A stretch of 50,539 nucleotides of DNA from JBOFFC01 sp051648405 (GCA_051648405.1 JBOFFC010000068.1:1-50539), one strand, 5' to 3'. Positions 7,950 through 17,583 are shown, numbered from the stretch's first letter. Translations and numbers: made by a program. The notes: a model not told the origin generated them from the sequence alone.

Positions 7950-10025
7950 ATGGACCCCGCCCTCGCCGCGCCGATCGCCTCGCTTCCCGGCGCGAACCGG
8001 CGGGCCGTCGAGGGGGTGGCGAAGCTCGGCCTGCGGACGGTCGCCGACCTGCTGTTTCATTTCCCGCGTGACTACGAGGACTTCTCCGACCGCCGCGGGG
8101 TCGCCCAGCTCGAAGAGGACGCGCCGCAGACCGTGGTCGGCGTGGTGACAGAGGTCGACGCGCGGGGGAGCGGCTTCGGCAAGCACCGCTTGGGGATCCT
8201 TGTCGAAGACGCCAGCGGCGTCGTGCGGGCGACGTGGTTCAACCAGCCCTTCCTGCGAGACAAGTTCCGCCTCGGGCAGCGTGTGCGCCTGTCGGGCAAG
8301 CCGCGGCTCGCGGGGCAGCGCTGGGAGTTCGCCCACCCGCGCGTCGCGTGGCTGGCCGAGGACGAGCCCGACGACGCCTTCGAGGGGCTGCTCCCCGTCT
8401 ACCCCCTGACCGAAGGGGTGAACCAGCACCAGATGCGGCGCTTGGTGGGGGCGGCCGTCGAGCGGCACGCCGACGCGCCGGACGAGGTCCTCCCCGACGT
8501 GCTCCGTGAGGCGAACGACCTGCTGCCGCTGGCCGAGGCGCTCCGCACGCTTCACAAGCCACAGGACGCGAAGGGGGCAGCCGCCGCACGCCGACGGTTC
8601 GTGTTCCAGGAGTTGTTCGTGCTGCAACTGGCGCTCGCCGCGCGGCGGCACCAGCAGCGGGTCGGGTTCCGCGCCCCGGAGCTGCCGATCGACGCGCAGC
8701 TCGACGCGCGGATCCGCCGGCTGTTCCCCTTCGAGCTGACCGAGGGGCAACGCGCGGCGATCGCCGACGTGGCGGCCGACGTCGCGCTCGACACGCCGAT
8801 GAACCGCCTGCTGCAAGGGGACGTCGGCAGCGGCAAGACGGTGGTCGCGGTCTACGCGATGCTCGCCTGCGTCGCGCGCGGCTGGCAGGCGGCGCTGCTG
8901 GCCCCGACGGAGGTCCTTGCGCGGCAGCACGCCCACACGCTCGAGTCGATGCTGCGCGCGAGCCGCGTCCGCAGCCGGATGATGGTCGGGGGGCAGACCG
9001 AAGGGGAGAAGGCGCTCGTGCGAGCCGGCCTAGCGGCAGGGGACGTTGATCTGGTGATCGGCACCCACGCGCTGCTCGAGGACCGCGTCGAGTTCGCCAA
9101 GCTGGGCCTGGTGGTCATCGACGAGCAGCACAAGTTCGGTGTCCACCAGCGCGCCGCCCTGCGTAGTGGCACGCAGTCGCCGCACTACCTGGTGATGACC
9201 GCCACACCGATCCCACGCACGATGAGCATGACGCAGTTTGGCGACCTCGACGTGTCGAGCATCCGTGGCATGCCGCCCGGTCGCCAGGAAGTGGGGACGC
9301 ACGTCGTCACCCCCGACTTGCAGGCGCGGTGGTGGGAGTTCGTCCGCCGCCAATTGCGGGAGGGGAGGCAGGCGTTCGTCGTCGCCCCGCTGGTCGAGGA
9401 GTCCGAGGCGATGGACGCCGAGAGCGTCCACACGCAGTTCGAGCGCCTCACCAGCGGCGAGCTCGAAGCATTCCGCGTCGGCTTGCTGCACGGCCGGATG
9501 CCGGCCAGCGACAAGGACGACGCCATGGAGTCGTTCCGCCGCGGCGACACGCAGGTGCTGGTGAGCACGACGGTCATCGAGGTGGGGGTGGATGTGCCCA
9601 ACGCCACGGTAATGACGATCGCCTCGCCCGAGCGGTTCGGCCTGAGCCAGTTGCACCAACTCCGCGGTCGGGTTGGTCGCGGGCTGCACGCGGGGTTCTG
9701 TGGCCTGGTAGTGGGGGAGGGGCTCTCCGACGCCGCGCGCGAGCGGCTCGAGGCGGTCGCCGCGACGGCCGACGGCTTCGCGCTCTCCGAGATCGACTTC
9801 CGCCTGCGCGGCCCGGGGGACCTGTTCGGCGCCCGCCAGAGCGGCCTGCCGCCGCTGCGGATCGCCGACCTCGACCGCGACCGGGGGGTGCTCGAAGAAG
9901 CACGCGACTCAGCACGGGGGTTGTTCGCCGCCGACCCGGGCCTGAAGTCCCCCGAGCACGCGTTATTGCGCCGGCAGATGCTGCGGCGCTACGGGGCGTC
10001 GCTCGAGCTCGGGGACGTCGGCTGA
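7950..10025 (+). CDS. recG: ATP-dependent DNA helicase RecG
   Basis: RecG remodels stalled forks and branch-migrates Holliday junctions. The protein has 691 residues, close to the E. coli 693. The N-terminal wedge/OB domain (VADLLFHFPRDYEDFSDRR near residue 31) is followed by Walker A GDVGSGKTVVA near 291, the DEQHKFG box near 390, TATPIPRTMSMT (motif III) and the C-terminal helicase lobe with EVGVDVPNAT and QLRGRVGRG. The TRG-type tail is present (FRLRGPGDLFGARQSG). Start ATG 7950. Together with priA and rnhA it makes up a replication-restart/R-loop group on the plus strand. Confidence 0.96.
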   Translation: MDPALAAPIASLPGANRRAVEGVAKLGLRTVADLLFHFPRDYEDFSDRRGVAQLEEDAPQTVVGVVTEVDARGSGFGKHRLGILVEDASGVVRATWFNQPFLRDKFRLGQRVRLSGKPRLAGQRWEFAHPRVAWLAEDEPDDAFEGLLPVYPLTEGVNQHQMRRLVGAAVERHADAPDEVLPDVLREANDLLPLAEALRTLHKPQDAKGAAAARRRFVFQELFVLQLALAARRHQQRVGFRAPELPIDAQLDARIRRLFPFELTEGQRAAIADVAADVALDTPMNRLLQGDVGSGKTVVAVYAMLACVARGWQAALLAPTEVLARQHAHTLESMLRASRVRSRMMVGGQTEGEKALVRAGLAAGDVDLVIGTHALLEDRVEFAKLGLVVIDEQHKFGVHQRAALRSGTQSPHYLVMTATPIPRTMSMTQFGDLDVSSIRGMPPGRQEVGTHVVTPDLQARWWEFVRRQLREGRQAFVVAPLVEESEAMDAESVHTQFERLTSGELEAFRVGLLHGRMPASDKDDAMESFRRGDTQVLVSTTVIEVGVDVPNATVMTIASPERFGLSQLHQLRGRVGRGLHAGFCGLVVGEGLSDAARERLEAVAATADGFALSEIDFRLRGPGDLFGARQSGLPPLRIADLDRDRGVLEEARDSARGLFAADPGLKSPEHALLRRQMLRRYGASLELGDVG

Positions 10026-10178
10026 AGCCCGGCGCGGCGGGGGTCGGGCCGGATGGACCGGTGGGCGTGGTTGGAGTGGATGTCGCGTGTTCGCCGCGCG
10101 GGGGACCGAGCCGGCGCACGGCGCGAACGTGAACTACTCTTTGCAAACACGCGCCGATCCTCGCACCGAAACCCTCCT

Positions 10179-10589
10179 ATGCGCTGCGCTCCCGATCGAA
10201 CCCGTTGCGGCGCCTCGGCCGTTGAGTTCGCGATCGTCGCCCCCGTCTTCTTCTTGGTGGTGCTCGGCATCATCGAGTTCGGGCGGATGGTGATGGTGCA
10301 GCAGGTGATCACGAACGCCGCCCGTGAGGGGGCGCGCGTAGCGGTGCTCGACTCGGCGACGACGGCCCGCGTGCGGACCCGCGTCAATAGCTACCTCTCC
10401 GCCGCGCGGCTGCGCGGCGCGACGATCACCGTAACCCCCAGCCCCCCGACGACGGCGGGGTTCGACCAGCCGGTGACGGTCCGTGTCGAGATCCCCTTCT
10501 CGGCGGTCAGCGCGTTGTCGCGCCCGTTCATGTCGGCGGCGACTCGGCTCAACGCGACCGCAATCATGCGGCGTGAGACCGTCGAGTGA
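10179..10589 (+). CDS. TadE-like pseudopilin/pilus assembly protein
   Basis: A 136-residue protein with an N-terminal basic patch, then GASAVEFAIVAPVFFLVVLG, the hydrophobic segment and Glu typical of TadE/TadF family pseudopilins, followed by IIEFGRMVMVQQ and the conserved NAAREGARVAV. ATG 10179 was chosen over an earlier in-frame ATG at 10053 because the extension is Arg-rich and family members start close to the hydrophobic helix. TadE proteins are thought to be processed by a prepilin peptidase and to assist Flp/Tad pili or to be exported by that machinery. Next to it is a TadG-like gene 76 bp downstream; no other tad genes are in the window. Confidence 0.85.
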   Translation: MRCAPDRTRCGASAVEFAIVAPVFFLVVLGIIEFGRMVMVQQVITNAAREGARVAVLDSATTARVRTRVNSYLSAARLRGATITVTPSPPTTAGFDQPVTVRVEIPFSAVSALSRPFMSAATRLNATAIMRRETVE

Positions 10590-10665
10590 CCCGTTGGCGG
10601 GATCGACCCCACCGACAAGCGATCAATCCCTTCTTGCACTGCGGCGCCCTGTGGGAGACTCCTCG

Positions 10666-12945
10666 ATGACCAGCAGCCGTCCCGTCCGGCGCACCCGCAG
10701 CGCCGCCGCTCCGCAACCCCAACGGCGTGGCGTGATCCTCGTCCTGTCGGCGATCCTGATGGTCGTCATGTTCGCGATGGCCGCGCTCGCGATCGACATG
10801 GGCTACATGTTCGTCGTCCGTACGCAGCTCCAGTCGGCGGCCGACGCCGGCGCGCTCGCGGCGGGCAACTCGATGCACCTCACGCCGGCCGACGTCATTG
10901 CGGTCGGCGTCGATTACGCGACCCGCCAGCAGGCGGGGGGGCGGAGCATCCGCGGAGACGAGGTGCAGGTCGACCTCGGCATCTGGGACGCCGAGGCCGA
11001 GACCTTCACCCCGCTCGCGGCGTCGTCGCTCGGCAACGCGGTCCGCGTGACCACGCGCCGGCACGACGAAGCGTTGTTCTTCGCCAAAGTGATGGGGACC
11101 CGCGAGTTCACGACCGAGGCGTCGTCGATCGCCTGCGCGAACCCCAAGGACATCGTGTTTGTTGTTGACCTCTCGGGGTCGATGAACGACGACACCGAGC
11201 CGGGCTGGGCGACCTCGACCGTCAACTCGACCTTCGCCGGGGCCGGGTTCCCCACGGTCGGCAGCGACCTCATGCGGGACGTGTTCCAAGACCTGAACCT
11301 TGGGTCATTCCCGGGGGCGCTCGAGTACATCGGACAACCGATCGGCGTGCCGCAGGGGGACCTCGCCTACGCCGAGATGACGACCGACACCGGCCCGTTG
11401 TCGTCGCCCGCGGTCCCCGGCGCTTACCGGATCGTTGCCGGTGACGACGAGCACACCCGGCGTCGCAAGGCATACAGCTGGATTATCGACAATCAGTTGT
11501 CCCGGTTGTTGCCCGGCGCCCAGCCAGCCCCCGATAGCGCTACGAGCTACGGCTACTGGGAGAAGTACCTCGACTACGTGCTGCTGGCGTCCCACGTCGA
11601 GTCTCCGGAACCACCGCCGGAGCCGGACCCGACCCCCGATCCGGACCCAACGCCGGACCCTGACCCGACGCCGGACCCCGACCCGACGCCGGACCCTGAT
11701 CCGACGCCGGACCCCGATCCGGCACCCGGCAACGGCGGCAACGGCAACGGTGGGGGAAACGGTGGGGGAAACGGTGGGGGAAACGGTGGCGGTCGCGGAG
11801 GGGGGAACCCGCCGCCGCGACCGCGGATCGGCGACCTGCGTCGGTGGCCCACCGTCGAGCGACTCGCCGTGTCGCCGGCCGGAGCGGCCGCGCTGTGGGG
11901 TTCCCACCGCCTCGGACTCGGCGCCGCCCCGTTCGCGATCGCGTCGCAGGTCTACGGACCCGCCGCGAGCGGACCGGGGTTGCCGCGCGTGGGGGGACTG
12001 TACGGCGGCTACCGCGCCTGGATCCCGCCCGACCACGACGACGACCGCATCGATCAGTTCAACAACCCGAACCCGGTGAGCTTCCCGGGGGCGAGCCCCG
12101 ACTTGCCGCGCCAGTTGCGTAACTGGGTCGGGCCGCTCACCTACTGCCAATTCCTGATGGACCACGGGCGCGACCTGCGCCCCGACGACGCGCAGCTGTG
12201 CGAGCTGTCGCTCGACAGCGGACTCTGTCGGATGCGAACCGAGTCGGTCGCCGGACGCAGCTTCCGCTTCCCGCCGCGCGAGCAGCCGATGCACGCCGCG
12301 CGCCGGGCGATGATCCGATCGCTCGACATCGTCTCGGACCGCAGCAGCATGATCCCCAGCGCCGCCTACCGCGACCGCGTGGCGATCGTGACGTTCGACA
12401 CGGTCGCAGGCAGTACGGTGCGGCATGCGTTCACCACGAACTATCTGAACGTGATGAACTCGGTGGCGCCGCTGCAGTCCGTCGGCGACAAATCGACGAC
12501 GACCGCGACCGAGTCGGGCCTAGCCCTCGCGCAAGAGATGCTTCGTCCCCTGAGCGAGGGGGGGCAAGCGCGGGAGGACTCGACGAAGGTCGTCGTACTC
12601 CTTACCGACGGCATGCCGAACGCTTACGGCGCTTCCGACGGTTCGATCGACGGCTTCCTGTCGGCGACTCCGGGGGGCGACTTCTATGGGGGGGGCGCCT
12701 ACTGGCTCGACGCGGCGCTGATGCGCGCCTTTCAGATGGAGGCCGACCGAGTCGATGTCTACCCGGTCGGTGTCGGCCTGGGGACCGATTACGACTTTAT
12801 GGACCGCATGGCCCGCACCGGCGGGACCGGCGGCCGCAGCGGGCAGAGCCCCCGCGGCTCGGCCAACCCGGCGGAGTACGAGCAGCGGATGGTCGATATC
12901 TTCGAGAAGATCATCAAGAAGCCGACCGCGAAGCTCGTCCAGTAG
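10666..12945 (+). CDS. TadG-like protein with a split von Willebrand A domain
   Basis: The protein has 759 residues from ATG 10666. An N-terminal Flp/TadG membrane helix (about residues 22-45, GVILVLSAILMVVMFAMAAL) leads to the typical ADAGALAAGNS region. A vWA domain begins at about 161 (DIVFVVDLSGSM, an intact DxSxS metal site) but is then interrupted by about 350 residues that include a Pro-Asp repeat and a Gly-Asn-rich linker. It resumes near 565 (DRVAIVTFDTVAG) and 640 (VVVLLTDGMPNAYG), ending with VDVYPVGVG. Probable role: envelope-anchored protein exported with the TadE neighbour, binding a metal-dependent ligand. The earlier in-frame start region from 10483 overlaps tadE and is not used. 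Confidence 0.85.
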   Translation: MTSSRPVRRTRSAAAPQPQRRGVILVLSAILMVVMFAMAALAIDMGYMFVVRTQLQSAADAGALAAGNSMHLTPADVIAVGVDYATRQQAGGRSIRGDEVQVDLGIWDAEAETFTPLAASSLGNAVRVTTRRHDEALFFAKVMGTREFTTEASSIACANPKDIVFVVDLSGSMNDDTEPGWATSTVNSTFAGAGFPTVGSDLMRDVFQDLNLGSFPGALEYIGQPIGVPQGDLAYAEMTTDTGPLSSPAVPGAYRIVAGDDEHTRRRKAYSWIIDNQLSRLLPGAQPAPDSATSYGYWEKYLDYVLLASHVESPEPPPEPDPTPDPDPTPDPDPTPDPDPTPDPDPTPDPDPAPGNGGNGNGGGNGGGNGGGNGGGRGGGNPPPRPRIGDLRRWPTVERLAVSPAGAAALWGSHRLGLGAAPFAIASQVYGPAASGPGLPRVGGLYGGYRAWIPPDHDDDRIDQFNNPNPVSFPGASPDLPRQLRNWVGPLTYCQFLMDHGRDLRPDDAQLCELSLDSGLCRMRTESVAGRSFRFPPREQPMHAARRAMIRSLDIVSDRSSMIPSAAYRDRVAIVTFDTVAGSTVRHAFTTNYLNVMNSVAPLQSVGDKSTTTATESGLALAQEMLRPLSEGGQAREDSTKVVVLLTDGMPNAYGASDGSIDGFLSATPGGDFYGGGAYWLDAALMRAFQMEADRVDVYPVGVGLGTDYDFMDRMARTGGTGGRSGQSPRGSANPAEYEQRMVDIFEKIIKKPTAKLVQ
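11623..11784 (+). repeat. Two in-frame minisatellites coding Pro-Asp and Gly-Asn linkers
   Basis: From 11623 to 11724 there are five 18-bp units of the form CCGGACCCNGAYCCGACG with one 12-bp short unit, encoding PDPTPD repeats. From 11749 to 11784 three exact 12-bp units GGTGGGGGAAAC encode GGGN. Both unit lengths are multiples of three, so copy-number changes keep the vWA gene in frame. Confidence 0.85.
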
Positions 12946-12968
12946 CGCCCGCGATCGCCGAACCCGCC

Positions 12969-13009
12969 AAGACGCCAGGGGGTCCACCCCTTGGCGTCTC
13001 GGCGTTTCT
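12969..13009. terminator. Bidirectional hairpin terminator between the vWA gene and mqnE
   Basis: AGACGCCAGGGG at 12970-12981 pairs with CCCC-T-TGGCGTCT at 12987-12999, with one bulge and a short loop. It sits between two convergent genes, so it can serve both. Only a weak T-rich tail (GTTTCTGATT) follows on the plus side. Confidence 0.65.
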
Positions 13010-13014
13010 GATTG

Positions 13015-14175
<1,161 letters not shown>

Positions 14176-14181
14176 TCTGGT

Positions 14182-14547
14182 TTAGTCGCTGGGTTCGTCA
14201 GATGTTCTTAGTTCTTCGAGAACGATGCGCACCTGGTCGTCGAGTGGGTCGAGGTCTGACTGGAGTGCGTCCCAGAGGATATTCGCATCGATCTTGTAGT
14301 AGCCGTGGACCAGCAGGTTGCGGCAGTCGATGATCGCGCGAAACTGATCAACGCGGTCCGAAAGATTCGGCAGCAGCCGCTGTGCGCGGTTCAAGGCTTC
14401 GCCGATCACGATGAGGTCTCGTTCGACCGAGGATCGCAGCATGCGATTCGAGTCGAAGTCGTCGCGCACGAACCGACCGCGGACGTCGCGCAACGCGTCG
14501 ATCCGTTCGATCACGTCAAGCAGAAACGCCTTGACTTCCCGAGGCAT
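14182..14547 (-). CDS. hepT: HepT-like ribonuclease toxin (DUF86)
   Basis: A 121-residue helical HEPN-family protein. The catalytic RX4HXY motif is intact as R76-NLLV-H81-G-Y83. In studied MntA/HepT pairs HepT is an RNase whose tyrosine in this motif is AMPylated by the MntA nucleotidyltransferase, which silences it; here I infer the same. The gene overlaps the 3' end of mntA by 32 bp, giving coupled synthesis. It sits between mqnP and mqnE inside an otherwise metabolic cluster on the same strand. The order MntA-HepT is usual. Confidence 0.85.
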   Translation of the reverse strand: MPREVKAFLLDVIERIDALRDVRGRFVRDDFDSNRMLRSSVERDLIVIGEALNRAQRLLPNLSDRVDQFRAIIDCRNLLVHGYYKIDANILWDALQSDLDPLDDQVRIVLEELRTSDEPSD

Positions 14548-14845
14548 AAACGGGAATCCGAGAGTTCAACACGGACGCACGAATGTAGGGGTTGTTGAGG
14601 CCCGTGAGCTCCACCACGTCAACTTTGCGACAAAACAAGTCTTCCATCGCGTGCATGAAGCCAAAGTACTGCCGAAACGCGTTCATCGGTCCTGGCCGCA
14701 CAAACTCCACCAAGAAATCGAGGTCGCTCGTCGCGTCGTCGAAGTCCCCTCTTGCAGCCGAGCCGAACAGCTCGAGCTTCGCCACGCCGTACTCCCGGCA
14801 GGCCGCTTCGAGCGCCTTGCGGTGTTGTTCGATGATCGGGTGCAT
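14516..14845 (-). CDS. mntA: MntA-like nucleotidyltransferase antitoxin
   Basis: A 109-residue minimal nucleotidyltransferase. The active-site signature GSAARGDFDDATSDLDFLV gives Gly28-Ser29 and Asp41/Asp43 (GSx~11DxD). ATG 14845 was chosen because it lies 6 bp after a strong TATAAT box; an ATG 33 bp upstream in frame at 14878 would lie inside mqnP. In the characterised family the enzyme transfers AMP groups to HepT and neutralises it. It overlaps hepT by 32 bp and follows mqnP by 7 bp. Confidence 0.85.
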   Translation of the reverse strand: MHPIIEQHRKALEAACREYGVAKLELFGSAARGDFDDATSDLDFLVEFVRPGPMNAFRQYFGFMHAMEDLFCRKVDVVELTGLNNPYIRASVLNSRIPVYASGSQGVSA

Positions 14846-14851
14846 ACGTCC

Positions 14852-14878
14852 ATTATACCAGCAGGTCTGCCGTGCCAA
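14852..14878 (-). promoter_or_regulatory. Promoter of the mntA-hepT module, embedded in the end of mqnP
   Basis: On the minus strand TTGGCA (14878-14873) and TATAAT (14857-14852) are separated by 15 bp; the -10 is preceded by TGG, an extended -10. Six bases after the box comes the mntA ATG, so the transcript would be leaderless. The mqnP stop codon TAA (14855-14853) is part of the TATAAT. Confidence 0.6.
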
Positions 14879-15845
14879 CCGCCAGCAGCCCGACGCTGAT
14901 CACGGCGTTGACGTGGAAGAACGCGAGGTTGACGCGGTCGAGGTCGTCGGGGCGGACCAGGCTGTGCTCGTACACCAGCAGCGCCGCGACTGCCGCGACG
15001 CCGGTCCAGTAGATCACGCCGAAGGAAGGGTAGGCGAGCGGCAAGGCCGCGAGTAGCGCCACCGCCACGGCGTGACTGGCGGCGACCAGACGAAGGGCGC
15101 CCCGCACCCCTAGCCGGGCCGGCAGGCTGTGGAGCCCCGCCCCGCGGTCGAAGTCGGTGTCCTGGCAGGCGTAGAGGACGTCGAAACCACCGACCCAAGC
15201 CACGACCGCGGCGCCCAGGATTGCGCTCGGCAGCAGGTCCCACGGATCGACCAGGACCCCCTCGCCGCGGATCGCGATCCACGCCGCCACGGGAGACAGC
15301 CCGAGCGCCACCCCCAACCAGTAGTGCGCCAGCGACGTGAACCGCTTCGCGTAGCTGTATCCCACGAGCCACAGCAGCACGGGCACGCTCAGAGCGGCCG
15401 GCAACCAGTTCGGCAGGAACAGCAGCGTGCTGGCGATGAACCCGGTCGCCGAGAGCAGCGTGAAGACGGACACCTGGGTCAGGCTGAGAATCCCCGCCGG
15501 GAGATGCCGCCCGGCCGTGCGAGGGTTTGCGGCGTCGAGCTCGCGGTCGGCGACACGGTTGAAGGCCATCGCGGTCGAGCGGGCGAAGACCATGCAGAAG
15601 AGGATGCCGATGACCTCTTTCCAGCTCCACCAGAAGAATCCGCCGTCGAATACTTGTTCCCAGCTACGAGCCTTCCAGTCGTAGTCGTACAGTGTCCGAC
15701 TCGGGTCCCCATTCGAGAAGCCTTGAGCGAAGTGGATTGACTTCGTGCGCCAAGCCATCAACGCCGCCAGCAGCGCGAACGGCAGCGCGAACAGCGTGTG
15801 GCTGAAGCGGACGAGCGACAGGAAGTGGCGAAGGGTCTGGAGCAT
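14853..15845 (-). CDS. mqnP: UbiA-family prenyltransferase, menaquinone pathway (MqnP type)
   Basis: A polytopic membrane enzyme of 330 residues that attaches the polyprenyl chain to the aromatic precursor. The first Asp-rich motif appears as NRVADRELDAANPRTAGRHL (NxxxDxxxD) and the second as DVLYACQDTDFDRGAGLHS (DxxxD). About eight hydrophobic helices are visible. ATG 15845 is chosen; the frame is open for another 35 codons upstream, but those are encoded by an intergenic repeat. Position between ubiX and mqnE points to the futalosine route rather than ubiquinone. An insertion of about 35 residues near residue 40 (KSIHFAQGFSNGDPSRTLYD) is longer than in most UbiA proteins. Its stop codon overlaps the mntA promoter. 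Confidence 0.88.
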   Translation of the reverse strand: MLQTLRHFLSLVRFSHTLFALPFALLAALMAWRTKSIHFAQGFSNGDPSRTLYDYDWKARSWEQVFDGGFFWWSWKEVIGILFCMVFARSTAMAFNRVADRELDAANPRTAGRHLPAGILSLTQVSVFTLLSATGFIASTLLFLPNWLPAALSVPVLLWLVGYSYAKRFTSLAHYWLGVALGLSPVAAWIAIRGEGVLVDPWDLLPSAILGAAVVAWVGGFDVLYACQDTDFDRGAGLHSLPARLGVRGALRLVAASHAVAVALLAALPLAYPSFGVIYWTGVAAVAALLVYEHSLVRPDDLDRVNLAFFHVNAVISVGLLAVGTADLLV

Positions 15846-15880
15846 CAACAGCCCCGGAGGGGCGAAAACACGGCGGGTGA

Positions 15881-15950
15881 ATGACCAATGACCAAGCACC
15901 AATGACCAAAGGGCGCTTTGGCGTGGCAACGCCTTCTGGTCATTGGTCAT
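15881..15950. repeat. Inverted repeat of ATGACCAATGACCA type
   Basis: ATGACCAATGACCA at 15881-15894 is exactly inverted at 15937-15950; a third partial unit (CACCAATGACCA) begins about 15897. It fills the gap between ubiX and mqnP and lies in the transcribed leader of mqnP if the cluster is an operon. Confidence 0.75.
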
Positions 15951-15956
15951 TGATGC

Positions 15957-16631
15957 TTACTCGTCGTCTCCCCAGCGCTTCATCAGCGCGTTCCGCACTC
16001 CCAGGTGATCGCAGACCCGCGCGACGACGAAGTCCACCAGGTCCGCGACGCAGGTCACCCCGTGGTACCAGCCGGGGGCGGCCGGCAGGATCAGGGCGCC
16101 CGCCTCGCAAGCGCGGCGCATGTTGTCGATGTGCGTTAGCGACACGGGGGTCTCGCGCGGCACGAGGACCAGCGGGCGGCGTTCCTTTAATTGCACCTCG
16201 GCGGCGCGTTGGATCAGATTTCCCGCGGCCCCCGCGGCGATCGCGCTCAGCGTTGTCCCGCTGCACGGGCACAGAGCCATCCCCCCCGACAGGAACGACC
16301 CGCTCGCCATCGGCGCCATGAAGTCCTGCCAGTGGAAGTAACGCAGCCGACCCGCTTCACCGCTCGCCGCTAGCGGCTTAGCACCCCACAGCAGCGGCAC
16401 ACGCTCGAAGAGCAGCGCCTCCCCCCCGCCAATCCCCAGCGCCGCCGGGTCGAACGCCTTCAGGTCCGCCTTCAGCCCAAGCTCCTGCTCGATCACCGCG
16501 GCGCCGCTGGGGCTGATCGACAGGTGGACCTCGCGACCCGAGCGCAGCAGCACGTCGAGAAGTCGCACGGCGTACGCCGCGCCGCTGGCGCCCGTGACGC
16601 CGACGATCAGCGGCAAGTCGTCACTGACCAC
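15957..16631 (-). CDS. ubiX: UbiX-family flavin prenyltransferase
   Basis: UbiX makes the prenylated FMN cofactor used by UbiD-type decarboxylases; in the futalosine route a UbiX/UbiD-like pair is used for the decarboxylation step. The 224-residue protein begins at GTG 16631 (VSDDLPLIVGVTGASGAAYA, the GxTGASG flavin-binding loop). Other conserved parts are MASGSFLSGGMALCPCSGTT, LVPRETPVSLTHIDNM (the RExP loop) and ILPAAPGWY. It overlaps the end of the methyltransferase gene by 11 bp, so translation is coupled. A UbiD partner is not in the window. Confidence 0.92.
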   Translation of the reverse strand: MVSDDLPLIVGVTGASGAAYAVRLLDVLLRSGREVHLSISPSGAAVIEQELGLKADLKAFDPAALGIGGGEALLFERVPLLWGAKPLAASGEAGRLRYFHWQDFMAPMASGSFLSGGMALCPCSGTTLSAIAAGAAGNLIQRAAEVQLKERRPLVLVPRETPVSLTHIDNMRRACEAGALILPAAPGWYHGVTCVADLVDFVVARVCDHLGVRNALMKRWGDDE

Positions 16632-17460
16632 GTGGCTTCTCCCCGACGTACAGCGTGGCGATTCCGAAAGTGAGCGGGTGGAAGCGCACGTCCGTCAGGC
16701 CGGCGGCGGTCATCCGCGCGGCGAGGGCTTCGTACTCGTCGAACTGACGGACGCTCTCGGGGAGGTAGTCGTAGGCGGCCGAGTTGTTCCGCATCAACAA
16801 CTGCCCGAGCCGCGGAAGCACGTTGCGGAAGTACCAGCCGTAGATGCCGCGGAGCGGCTGGCGGCGCGGGGTGGAGAACTCGAGCACCGCGACCTTGCCC
16901 CGCGGCGCTGCGACGCGCGTCATCTCACGCAGCGCCTGGTCCGTATCGACGACGTTGCGCAATCCGAACGCCGCGGTCACCAGCTGGTACTTGTCGGTGT
17001 CGAACGGCAAGCGCGTTGCGTCGGCCTCGACCCACTCGACGTGGTCGTTCACGCCGGCGCGAGCGCCCTTCTGTGCGCCGAGGGCGAGCATCTCGGGGCA
17101 GAAGTCGGCCGCGGTGATCGAGACCCGACCCCGCGCGGCGCGGTCGTACGCAAGCGCCAGGTCGCCGGTCCCCGTGCAGAGGTCGAGCAGCGGCTTGCCG
17201 GCGAGCGGCCCGGCGGTCGATAGCGGGACGATCCGCGTTGTTCGCCAACGCCAGTAGCGATCGACGTTCCCGCTCAGCAGGTGGTTCAGCAAGTCGTACC
17301 GCGGGGCGATCTCGCCGAACATACGCTTGACGCGCTCGCCCGACTTGTCGATCGGTGCGGCGATGGTGTGCGGTTCGGCGGTTGCGACGGGGGCCATCGG
17401 CGTTTCGAGCTGGGGGCAGTCGATAGCGACTCTCGGTTTAACCGTCGCCGGTTTGGCCAT
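16621..17460 (-). CDS. ubiE: Demethylmenaquinone methyltransferase (UbiE/MenG)
   Basis: Methylates demethylmenaquinone with S-adenosylmethionine in the last step of menaquinone synthesis. The 279-residue protein shows the family entry KSGERVKRMFGEIAPRYDLL, the SAM-binding loop LLDLCTGTGDLALA, ITAADFCPEMLA and the signature GLRNVVDTDQALREMTRV. ATG 17460 gives an unconserved leader of about 35 residues; ATG 17397 (MAPVATAEPH) is an alternative and may be the true start. It is the first gene of the minus-strand cluster ubiE-ubiX-mqnP-(mntA-hepT)-mqnE. The 123-bp gap to the divergent comB gene probably contains both promoters, but none is obvious. Confidence 0.92.
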   Translation of the reverse strand: MAKPATVKPRVAIDCPQLETPMAPVATAEPHTIAAPIDKSGERVKRMFGEIAPRYDLLNHLLSGNVDRYWRWRTTRIVPLSTAGPLAGKPLLDLCTGTGDLALAYDRAARGRVSITAADFCPEMLALGAQKGARAGVNDHVEWVEADATRLPFDTDKYQLVTAAFGLRNVVDTDQALREMTRVAAPRGKVAVLEFSTPRRQPLRGIYGWYFRNVLPRLGQLLMRNNSAAYDYLPESVRQFDEYEALAARMTAAGLTDVRFHPLTFGIATLYVGEKPRGQ

Positions 17461-17583
17461 CTTAACCCCCGTCGGCGACGCGGGTTAGCCGTCTAGGCGG
17501 CGTGCTCCTGCGGGGGTCCAATCCCGCCGGCTCGCCTACGTCCGATTAGGCGGACTCGAACAGACCCTTCACGCGTCTCCCCA

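Noticed and set aside
11623..11784. Tandem repeats considered as a CRISPR array
   Set aside because: Units are 12-18 bp, contiguous without spacers and in frame inside a gene. No CRISPR array or cas gene was seen elsewhere in the window.
11305..12426. Long minus-strand frame inside the vWA gene
   Set aside because: Antisense to the Pro-Asp and Gly-Asn repeats; composition is a reflection of that repeat.
14848..14878. Longer MntA start at 14878
   Set aside because: It would overlap mqnP and lie upstream of the TATAAT box; conserved sequence begins after 14845.
15846..15950. N-terminal extension of MqnP starting at 15950
   Set aside because: The extra 35 codons are encoded by an intergenic inverted repeat and precede the family's usual start; ATG 15845 fits better.
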